NCBI GenBank assembly: GCA_026413945.1
Contig: JAOAJX010000004.1
Span: 1-32,482, forward strand
Length of the DNA: 32,482 nucleotides
Reading direction: 5' to 3'
DNA from: Candidatus Iainarchaeum sp.
GTDB lineage: Archaea; Iainarchaeota; Iainarchaeia; Iainarchaeales; DTGL01
The notes beneath the pieces are model-generated. The model had not been told where the DNA came from and searched no databases. It was given only the letters and a program-made list of their open reading frames with translations. Of this stretch, positions 6,891 through 13,765 are shown piece after piece. Made by a program: the position numbers and the translations under genes. The stretch's first letter is position 1; every line of letters starts with the position of its first letter.

Positions 6891-9299
6891 TCAACCACAC
6901 TCCTTATAAGTTTTAATTCTTCTTAATAAGAGCGCTAGCTTAAGTGTCAGAAGTGTTTTTTTGGATTGATAATCTTCAAGGTTCTGCATAGAACTTGAAA
7001 AGATCTCTTTCTCTAAGCGTTCGATGATCTCTTCGTCTTTATTACTGCTGCTTTCTTTAAGTCTTCCGATCAAGTAGTATAAAATATGAACTTTCTTGCT
7101 TCTACTATGTGCACTTTCAAAAAAAGATGTTAATCTGTAAAGCTGTGAAGATGCGATATTAGAGTCGCTTATTTGCTGGCTGAACAGTAAGATTCTAGAC
7201 CAATCTTCCCAACGTATGCTTTTTCCAAATAAGGAAATAGCATCTTTTTCATATTCTTTGTATTTGAAACTCTTTGCGTTATTACACTCTTCTGCTGCAA
7301 TGCCCATGGCAACATTCATAGGATAATGATGACCGAACAAAGTAATTCCGCCCGAGATACTCAGCTTTTTGTTGTAAAATTCTTTGAACTGCTCTACAAG
7401 TTCCTTTGCATGATAAAAAATCATATCGTAGCGGCCGATTATGTAAAGATCATCACCACCCACGAAAACCGTATAGAACAAATCTTTTTCTTCCTTAAGG
7501 TTCCATAACTCAGATACTTTTTTTCCAAAAAACAATAATAGTTGATCTGACATAGTGCTAATTTGTGATAGTGTCTTAGCGCTCTTCACAAACTTTCCTA
7601 AGCTATCGACATCAAGTTTTAAATGTGCTATTTTAGCAGTCTGTGCCTTATTCTCTGCTAACTTAGCTATTTTTTCGAGTTCTGGTGTACCACTGCTTGG
7701 CTTAAAGCCAAAGTCAAATGAAATATCTTTGTTGGAAATAAGTTTTAGAACTTCAGCAACAAACAATTTTTGTCTTTGCTCAAATTTTTCAGTAATGTAA
7801 GAGTAATCCAAAAAGCAGTAGAAAAACCCTGTTTCAAGTTTTCTTGGAAGAACAATATCGTCTTCTTCAGCACAAATTGCTAAATGTCCAAGCTCATTGA
7901 AAGGAGGTTCTAAAAAAATAGCAGATTCTATTAATCCTCCTTTTGGCAAAGCCACAATATTGTTGGAGGATATAAGGTAGATTTTGCTGTAGCTATATTT
8001 TTCACCAATTTTTTCGGCTAATTGACACATCTCGCATAACTGTTTTTCATTTTGTTCTTTGTATTTACCAATTTCCTTAAATCCACAGCTACCACAAGAT
8101 TTTCTGCCAAATTCTGTATCAAACAATATTTCAAACATATCTTCATTGAAAAGCCTTTGCATCTTACACTTAAAGCCTTTATCTTCGTTTAAATTCCCAA
8201 TCAGTTTGCTGAGCTTCTTTGGTTTGAAATCCTCCTTTTTTGCTTCAATCCAAGCTATGTTTAAAAAAAGAGTATCTGTATATTTGATAAAGAACTTGTT
8301 TATATCCGTCAAAGTCCTTTGTAATATTTCTTTGTTTTCTTTTGAATTTGGTGCTAGAATGTAAAATCTACCCCCCGCAGCTAAAACAAGACAACTACGA
8401 TCAAGATTAAGTCTTTTCAAAATTAGCTGAAGGGTTAATTCTGTAAATATCTGAACTAAAAACGAACGCCCTCTACTTCTTTTAGTAAAGCCTTTTTGAT
8501 CTTCGCTTTTGAAAGTTTGAGTTTTTATAAAATTCTGTATTCCTGAGAAGTCACCTAAAATTAACAGAACTGGCTTTTTGCGATCGCCATCAAGCAAAGC
8601 TCTTGTGATAGCAGCCACATTTTTAGAATGTTCAAACAATGAAGTTTTATTTTCACCACTGTGGGTCGAAGCAGGCATAAACCATGTAAACTCTCTAAGC
8701 CAGACCAAAGAATTATTTATTGAGTTATGAAATGACTTATTGCTAACAGCATAACTTAGAGCTAAATTAAAATCACAGTTTTTCAAAATTTTACTAATAT
8801 AACTGTAACTGTAACCGCCTTCATTTACACCGAATGATCTTCCTGAAAATAATTGAAGTGGAAAAAAATCGAATCCATCTTCAGTTTTCTCATCTTTGGC
8901 GTAAGAAAAAAATGATAGAACTCTTGTTTTTTGTAGCTTTTCCTGAAGTGCCATTTTATTATCTGGATCAAAATCATCTATGCCTTCTTGTCTTCCTTCT
9001 CTTTGGCCGGCATCAAATCTGTCGGCTTCTATTAAAATCTTTTTATATTCCTTTACCTCACTTTCTTTCAGAAGCTGCTCTGCAAACTTCAGCTCCTTAT
9101 CACTTAATTTTCTGTGGTAATGATGGTCATAAATAAATGTTTGCACGGCTTTAGAGAAAAAAGGTATTTTTAAGTCATTTAAGTAGGAGGCGCCAACAAA
9201 TGTATGTGGTTCTGCCATATTTTCCATACGCATTATTGCTTTACCAATATCATGGAAAAGAGCTGCAACAATCAAATCTTGCTTTGTTTCAGAATCCAT
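6891..9299 (-). CDS. csm1: Cas10/Csm1, type III-A signature subunit (HD nuclease and cOA synthase)
   Basis: Large subunit of the Csm complex, 802 aa. It starts with an HD nuclease domain (AALFHDIGK, His16-Asp17) for single-stranded DNA cleavage. A first Palm domain contains GDFSGIQNF (249-257). A zinc finger has Cys402, 405, 422 and 425. A second Palm contains KLDVDSLGKF (561-570) and the catalytic GGDD (614-617) that converts ATP to cyclic oligoadenylate when target RNA is bound. Both active sites look intact. It is the first gene of the operon. A TATA-like element about 28 nt upstream of the ATG suggests a leaderless mRNA; a GGGAG farther up could act instead as a ribosome-binding site. Confidence 0.97.
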   Translation of the reverse strand: MDSETKQDLIVAALFHDIGKAIMRMENMAEPHTFVGASYLNDLKIPFFSKAVQTFIYDHHYHRKLSDKELKFAEQLLKESEVKEYKKILIEADRFDAGQREGRQEGIDDFDPDNKMALQEKLQKTRVLSFFSYAKDEKTEDGFDFFPLQLFSGRSFGVNEGGYSYSYISKILKNCDFNLALSYAVSNKSFHNSINNSLVWLREFTWFMPASTHSGENKTSLFEHSKNVAAITRALLDGDRKKPVLLILGDFSGIQNFIKTQTFKSEDQKGFTKRSRGRSFLVQIFTELTLQLILKRLNLDRSCLVLAAGGRFYILAPNSKENKEILQRTLTDINKFFIKYTDTLFLNIAWIEAKKEDFKPKKLSKLIGNLNEDKGFKCKMQRLFNEDMFEILFDTEFGRKSCGSCGFKEIGKYKEQNEKQLCEMCQLAEKIGEKYSYSKIYLISSNNIVALPKGGLIESAIFLEPPFNELGHLAICAEEDDIVLPRKLETGFFYCFLDYSYITEKFEQRQKLFVAEVLKLISNKDISFDFGFKPSSGTPELEKIAKLAENKAQTAKIAHLKLDVDSLGKFVKSAKTLSQISTMSDQLLLFFGKKVSELWNLKEEKDLFYTVFVGGDDLYIIGRYDMIFYHAKELVEQFKEFYNKKLSISGGITLFGHHYPMNVAMGIAAEECNNAKSFKYKEYEKDAISLFGKSIRWEDWSRILLFSQQISDSNIASSQLYRLTSFFESAHSRSKKVHILYYLIGRLKESSSNKDEEIIERLEKEIFSSSMQNLEDYQSKKTLLTLKLALLLRRIKTYKECG

Positions 9300-9321
9300 T
9301 ATAAAAAACTCCCTACAAAAA

Positions 9322-9331
9322 AGATTTAAAC
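9322..9331 (-). promoter_or_regulatory. Candidate TATA box for the csm-cas operon
   Basis: On the minus strand the element TTTAAATCTT, preceded by TATG, is centred about 28 nt upstream of the csm1 ATG at 9299. This spacing fits a leaderless archaeal transcript. It is a reading by eye in AT-rich DNA. Confidence 0.4.
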
Positions 9332-9426
9332 ATAACTGAAAACATCTTTTAGTTTATCAAAGCTACTTTATAATTAATTTTATATTTTTATAACAAAAGT
9401 TTTAAAATTATTATAGTCCTAATAAC

Positions 9427-9446
9427 AGTAAAATATATCTTTTACT
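9427..9446. promoter_or_regulatory. 20-bp near-palindrome in the csm1/csa3 intergenic region (candidate operator)
   Basis: AGTAAAATATATCTTTTACT is palindromic at 18 of 20 positions, with perfect 7-bp arms AGTAAAA/TTTTACT. It lies between the divergent csm operon and the Csa3-like regulator gene, about 35 nt upstream of the regulator's TATA element. The half-site ATCTTTTA recurs at 9344-9351, and its inverse AAAAGAT occurs at 9319-9325. A winged-helix dimer such as the neighbouring regulator could bind it. Binding is inference. Confidence 0.4.
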
Positions 9447-9480
9447 AATAAAATATAAAAAAAGAGATGGCTGATACCTT

Positions 9481-9494
9481 TTTAAATTTTAAAC
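9481..9494 (+). promoter_or_regulatory. Candidate TATA box of the Csa3-like regulator gene
   Basis: TTTAAATTTTAAAC is centred about 22-25 nt upstream of the ATG at 9509. There is no ribosome-binding site before that ATG, so a leaderless transcript is likely. Confidence 0.4.
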
Positions 9495-9508
9495 ACTTTT
9501 TTTATTAA

Positions 9509-10105
9509 ATGGCTAATGTTCTAATATCAACAATATACTCTGTTGAATCTATAGTTCTAGCGATAACTCGCTTTTCTATAGATCGTGTTTTCCTTTTGAT
9601 AAGTGACGAGTATGACGAGACACAGCAGAAGGCACTAAAACAAATAGAAGATAATTATGCCAAAGTAATCGAAGTTAAAGAAAAAAAGATACCTTTGTAT
9701 GACATTGTAAGCATAACTGAGAAATGTGTAGAGCTAATAGATGCAATTTCGAGCACAGATAGAATTATAATAAATATCACTCCGGCTAGAAAAACACAAT
9801 CAATAGGTTTGCTTTACGCTGCTTATAAAAGAGCTAAGCTAGTAGACAAGATAATTTACATATGTGAAGATAGGAAAGAGGTAATAGTGTTGCCGATACT
9901 TGAATTCTCAATAACTGAGACACAACAACAAATTCTGGAAAACATAAGGCCTGATATGACATTAAATGAGCTATCAAGTAAGCTAAAAAACAAGCAATCA
10001 AAGGCGATGCTTTACAAAAATATAAAAGAATTAAAAGAAAAGGGGTACATAGATTACGGGAAAGGCTTAACCCTCACAGATGCTGGTAAGATTGCAAGAC
10101 TTTAG
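9509..10105 (+). CDS. csa3: Csa3-like CARF / winged-helix transcriptional regulator
   Basis: Protein of 198 aa with two parts. Residues 1-130 look like a small Rossmann-type CARF domain: the opening strand NVLISTIYSVESIVLAITRF, the following strand VFLLISDE, and INITPARKTQSIGLLYAA (88-105) at the position of the nucleotide-binding loop, although the usual TGG is replaced by TPA. Residues 135-198 form a winged helix: TETQQQILENI, TLNELSSKLK, KAMLYKNIKELKEKGYI, then a wing and a TLTDAGK end. This architecture is that of Csa3 regulators, best known from type I-A systems of Crenarchaeota. Here it is divergent from a type III-A operon. A cOA ligand is inferred from the family. Its end is 3 nt from the convergent phosphatase gene. 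Confidence 0.75.
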   Translation: MANVLISTIYSVESIVLAITRFSIDRVFLLISDEYDETQQKALKQIEDNYAKVIEVKEKKIPLYDIVSITEKCVELIDAISSTDRIIINITPARKTQSIGLLYAAYKRAKLVDKIIYICEDRKEVIVLPILEFSITETQQQILENIRPDMTLNELSSKLKNKQSKAMLYKNIKELKEKGYIDYGKGLTLTDAGKIARL

Positions 10106-10108
10106 TTT

Positions 10109-10840
10109 TCAAAACGATAAAATCTTTACATCTCTTGCATCCTTTATCTCTTTATTCAGGTCTACAACAGCAACTCTTCTTGGCAGTGGATAGTATTTAG
10201 AAGTGAACAGTGTTATGCATCTCATATTATAGCCAAACAGTGGTGCATTGGGCTGATGTGCCCTTATCAGCAGATTCATCTTACATGAAAGCATAACCTT
10301 ATCAAAATGTTCTTTGCTGTATTTAGGCCTCCCAGAGCAAAGGTGAATTCCCTTTAACTCTTCATCAAACTCGAAATCACCCCATGTAATTGCTTTCCAA
10401 TCATCACTGCCTAAAGCAATTCTTTCAATTTCTCTAACACTCTTTATATTTGGCAAAGATCCGTGCAAAGCGATTATGCAATTTTTCGCTACAGCAACTA
10501 GAGGAAGACTCAAAAGCAAAGATGAATAATACTTGTACTCTTCTTTACTCAAAGATGCCCAAAACTCGTCAGGTGAAAATGGTTTAATGCTATGTGCCTC
10601 ATGGTTCCCCATCAAAAGAAAAACATTGTCTGGATGCTTTTCTTTCATCTCTAAAAGATAATCTAAATTTTCCCTTGAAAATTCGCCTCTGTCAACATAG
10701 TCGCCGAGGAGTATTATATTGGTATCTTTATCAAGAAATCTGGAAAAAACTTCTTTTGATGCCTCGACATCACCATGAGTGTCACCTACAAAAACAGCGC
10801 GTTTTCCGGCATTTATTTCTACTAGTCTGCTTTTCAGCAT
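10109..10840 (-). CDS. PPP-family metallophosphatase (Ser/Thr protein phosphatase-like)
   Basis: Protein of 243 aa with the complete PPP signature: GDTHGD (19-24, metal ligands Asp20 and His22), GDYVDRG (46-52), GNHE (78-81), a histidine in LHGSLPN, and RAHQ near residue 214. These residues bind the two metals of a phosphoesterase. Likely substrates are phospho-Ser/Thr proteins; diadenosine polyphosphatases share the same motifs, so specificity is open. No signal peptide or extra domain is seen. It is convergent with the Csa3-like gene (3 nt apart) and downstream of the surface-protein gene on the same strand. A functional link to the CRISPR locus is not shown by the sequence. Confidence 0.88.
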   Translation of the reverse strand: MLKSRLVEINAGKRAVFVGDTHGDVEASKEVFSRFLDKDTNIILLGDYVDRGEFSRENLDYLLEMKEKHPDNVFLLMGNHEAHSIKPFSPDEFWASLSKEEYKYYSSLLLSLPLVAVAKNCIIALHGSLPNIKSVREIERIALGSDDWKAITWGDFEFDEELKGIHLCSGRPKYSKEHFDKVMLSCKMNLLIRAHQPNAPLFGYNMRCITLFTSKYYPLPRRVAVVDLNKEIKDARDVKILSF

Positions 10841-10859
10841 AAAAATCTATAGTTAGAAA

Positions 10860-10888
10860 ATAAAAAAGTAAAAAAATGGTAATAAAAA
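10860..10888 (-). terminator. T-rich tracts after the surface-protein gene
   Basis: On the minus strand, just after the stop of the surface-protein gene, are three T tracts within about 30 nt (5, 7 and 6 T). This matches archaeal poly-T termination. The same short region must also contain the phosphatase promoter. Confidence 0.4.
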
Positions 10889-10891
10889 GTA

Positions 10892-13534
10892 TTAGCCATA
10901 TGTCGGTGGGCTTTCTATCCCAACCTTAGAGCTCACAAAATCTGACGGCAATGGCTTTCCATCTCTATCTGTACCGCCGCCAATAGCAGTGAAGGTATAT
11001 TCGCCACGCTCTCCAATATTTATGGGGATTACAACATTGCCAGTTGCGGTACATGTCTCTGATCTTCCTGACAACGTATTTCTACAAACCTTTTCAATAT
11101 TTGTACCCCACGGACCACTAATCTTAATATGAGTTTGCGAAGTTCTGACTTGACAATTGATAGTGGCAGTTAAAGTTATGGTGCTACCAGGATATGCAAC
11201 ACGTGGAGAGATTGTGAAACTTGAAATTGAACAAGGTATTTCAGATGAAACAAAGTATGAAGTGTTTGCATTTATTGATAAACTCTTATCTGATGCATCT
11301 GTTATCGTCGCTTCTGCTAAAGCTGCTTTTGAGGTGTTTGGTTCTGTACTGGCAGGTATAAATACATTCATGCTATGAGAACACCCAGATACAGTACCAA
11401 TACATATCGTCGTCCAAGGGAAACATACTCCAAATCCACAAGATCTACTAGAACTCTTGCCATCAGATGATATTTTTATTTCAATTTTTGGATAGTTAGT
11501 TGGGCAGCTAACATTAGCTGTTAAAGTTGTATCACCACCTCTAAGAACATAAGTAGGTGAAGCTAAAAGGCTCATGTAGCAAGCTTGTGGAGACGTAACT
11601 ACCTGTGTTGTATAAGAGCTGGCGTAATTTGAAACATCGCCATCATTTTCTGTAACTGAGGCTTCTGCTGTTAATATATATAGTACACCATCTTCTTCGT
11701 TTATGGGTATGACTGCACTAACATCAGCAGTATTGCTAACAGCTGGAGACCCAGTAGTTACACTCCTAAGTACATATGGATTGCTGTTAACACATTTAGT
11801 TGGTTCTAGAGCTGTGGCTTTGCTTAAACACAAATTTATACTTAGCGAACGGATGTTTTCCCCGTATTCACATTCAATTTTAGCTGTTGCTTTGATTTCA
11901 GAGCCTGGGATAAATTTTTCTTTAGGCACTTCTAACCATGATATGCTGCAACTATTTGAAGATAGAATCTCGAAACTAGCTTTAGCTGGGCCTATTTTAA
12001 TGGAAGCACCAGTGGTATCAACAACAGTTGCTTCTGCTTCAAAATATTTGAGCCCGGGTGGTTCTTTAAGTTTTACATAATAGGGCATTGATAACGAACC
12101 TGAGTTCGAAGAGAAAGATGATATTTTGTCTTTCTTCCCATCTGGTGCGGACATATCTATGGTAATTTTATTAACCTTTACACCACTAGCACAAGAAACT
12201 TCGGCATTTGCTGTTACTTTCTGGCCGCGTTTAACTTGTGCTGGTTCTACAACTATATTTAGACCACAAGGAGCTGAATAAACCACAACACTAGCAGAAG
12301 CCTTGAGGTTTAACGGTATAGTGCTGCTTGTACTATAAACAGTTGTACTAACATTTACAATATATGCGCCGGGTTTTGCAGAAAGCGGAACATTAATAGA
12401 ATAGGTTTCACTGTAACTGGCTGTTCCGCCAGTTCCGCCAATTGCTGACGCCAAACTGGTAGAAAAAGCATATTGCTTTCCAGAAAATGGATCATCAATT
12501 TGACCAGAAAATGTAATTTTTTGGTTACAACTTATCTCAACGGATGCATTAACTTTGCCACCAGAAGCAACAACTTTAGGATCAGCGCTAACTGACAAAT
12601 TGCATTTGAGCTCATTAGTGTCTGTAGGCACATTTTTATCACATTTCAGGAAAGTATAGCAGCTTCTAGAACTATCCCATCCACAAACTACGCTGTCATA
12701 GGGACAATTGGGGGCAGCATTACCTTTTTTGCAAGTTGCATAGTCGTAATAGCATGCTGGCGTTGGAGTTGGTGTTTTTGTTGGGGTTGGTTTGACGCAC
12801 AAAGAATTGTCACATTTTGCAAATGCGTAACAATAATGATTTGGATGATAATCGCAAACTACAGCATCTTCACAATTGCACTTGCTTGAATTGTTTACCA
12901 TACATTGTGTTGGTGTGGCAACGCAACCTTCTGGTGGGCACAAATTGTTATCACAACTGTCAAAAGTGTAACATTTATGGGTGCTATTGTATTTACATTT
13001 TACTGCTTGCTGACATGAACATTTTGATGCGTTTTGAGTATAACAGCTTCCGTAATAATCATAACAATCAGATGGCTTAGAACATTTTGAGTTATTGCAT
13101 GAAGAAAACATGTAGCAATCGTAATTCCAATTGTAAGTGCAATTTACTGCATCATAACAAGCACACTTGTTTGCATTGGCTGATGCGCACTCATAGCTCC
13201 AGTTGTAGCAATTAGTTGGCTTCGGAGTTGGTGTAGAGCCAATCCAGCTGCAACCTGCAACTTTGCAAGTAAATTCATTTCCATAGTTATAACATGCGTT
13301 AGGAGTTCCTGTACAATAATCGAAATCCCATATGCAACCAGCCCCAGTGCATCCAGAGCGCTCAATCCAATAGCTGCACGGATGTGGAGTGCCGACGCAA
13401 GAATTAGAAGATAGGGAGGCGATTACAAATCCTGTTTGATCCTTTTCTTTTGATAAGTTATAGCCAACATAAAAATACAAAAATAAAAATGTTAAAAAAA
13501 TGGCAATTACCACAAAAGCTTTAGTGTATTTCAT
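10892..13534 (-). CDS. Large cysteine-module surface protein with five Ig-like repeats
   Basis: I do not recognise the family. The 880-aa protein starts with a hydrophobic segment (residues 7-24) acting as a signal peptide or anchor. Two 28-residue units follow (46-73, 74-101) with spacing C-x6-C-x8-C-x4-C. Three units of about 47 residues start at 109, 157 and 204 with identical spacing C-x6-C-x7-C-x-C-x5-C-x7-C-x5-C-x4-C, and a fourth degenerate unit starts at 261. Linkers STPTPKPT and PTPTKTPTPTP separate them. Residues 311-880 hold five Ig-like units starting near 311, 423, 529, 652 and 768, each beginning with Cys and a V-x-x-G-x-x-hydrophobic pattern. N-glycosylation sequons are frequent. 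There is no C-terminal membrane helix. An adhesin, S-layer or cell-cell contact role is inference. Confidence 0.85.
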   Translation of the reverse strand: MKYTKAFVVIAIFLTFLFLYFYVGYNLSKEKDQTGFVIASLSSNSCVGTPHPCSYWIERSGCTGAGCIWDFDYCTGTPNACYNYGNEFTCKVAGCSWIGSTPTPKPTNCYNWSYECASANANKCACYDAVNCTYNWNYDCYMFSSCNNSKCSKPSDCYDYYGSCYTQNASKCSCQQAVKCKYNSTHKCYTFDSCDNNLCPPEGCVATPTQCMVNNSSKCNCEDAVVCDYHPNHYCYAFAKCDNSLCVKPTPTKTPTPTPACYYDYATCKKGNAAPNCPYDSVVCGWDSSRSCYTFLKCDKNVPTDTNELKCNLSVSADPKVVASGGKVNASVEISCNQKITFSGQIDDPFSGKQYAFSTSLASAIGGTGGTASYSETYSINVPLSAKPGAYIVNVSTTVYSTSSTIPLNLKASASVVVYSAPCGLNIVVEPAQVKRGQKVTANAEVSCASGVKVNKITIDMSAPDGKKDKISSFSSNSGSLSMPYYVKLKEPPGLKYFEAEATVVDTTGASIKIGPAKASFEILSSNSCSISWLEVPKEKFIPGSEIKATAKIECEYGENIRSLSINLCLSKATALEPTKCVNSNPYVLRSVTTGSPAVSNTADVSAVIPINEEDGVLYILTAEASVTENDGDVSNYASSYTTQVVTSPQACYMSLLASPTYVLRGGDTTLTANVSCPTNYPKIEIKISSDGKSSSRSCGFGVCFPWTTICIGTVSGCSHSMNVFIPASTEPNTSKAALAEATITDASDKSLSINANTSYFVSSEIPCSISSFTISPRVAYPGSTITLTATINCQVRTSQTHIKISGPWGTNIEKVCRNTLSGRSETCTATGNVVIPINIGERGEYTFTAIGGGTDRDGKPLPSDFVSSKVGIESPPTYG

Positions 13535-13575
13535 AAAGACACCACATTAATATGGATGAATAATATGTAAAGTAG

Positions 13576-13585
13576 TATTTAAATT
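13576..13585 (-). promoter_or_regulatory. TATA box of the surface-protein gene
   Basis: Minus-strand ATTTAAATAC lies about 45 nt upstream of the ATG at 13534. A start 25 nt downstream leaves a leader of about 20 nt containing GGTGT before the ATG, the layout seen at other led genes here. Confidence 0.4.
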
Positions 13586-13677
13586 TTTCCTCAAGAAGTT
13601 AAAATAGATTATGATTCTCAGTGCAATTTATTTATATTGGCTAAAAAGCAAAACCCATTATGCTTTATCCTAAAAAA

Positions 13678-13751
13678 AGCCCGAGGCGGGATTTGAACCC
13701 GCGGCCCCCGACTTACGAGGTCGGTGCTCTCGCCAGCTGAGCTACTCGGGC
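13678..13751 (-). tRNA. tRNA-Thr (anticodon CGU)
   Basis: A complete 74-nt cloverleaf reads on the minus strand: acceptor GCCCGAG pairs with CTCGGGC, D arm GCTC/GAGC, anticodon stem CCGAC/GTCGG with loop CTCGTAA (anticodon CGT, at 13715-13717), a 5-nt variable loop, and T arm GCGGG-TTCAAAT-CCCGC. The discriminator base is U, as I recall for archaeal tRNA-Thr. CCA is not encoded and there is no intron. It lies 14 nt after the glyS stop on the same strand, so it may be cut from the glyS transcript. Confidence 0.96.
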
Positions 13752-13765
13752 ATAGCAAAAATTAC

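Noticed and set aside
9509-10105. Reading the Csa3-like gene as evidence for a type I-A system
   Set aside because: No cas3, cas8, cas7 or cas5 of type I is present; the adjacent genes are csm1-5, so the locus is type III-A with a Csa3-type regulator.
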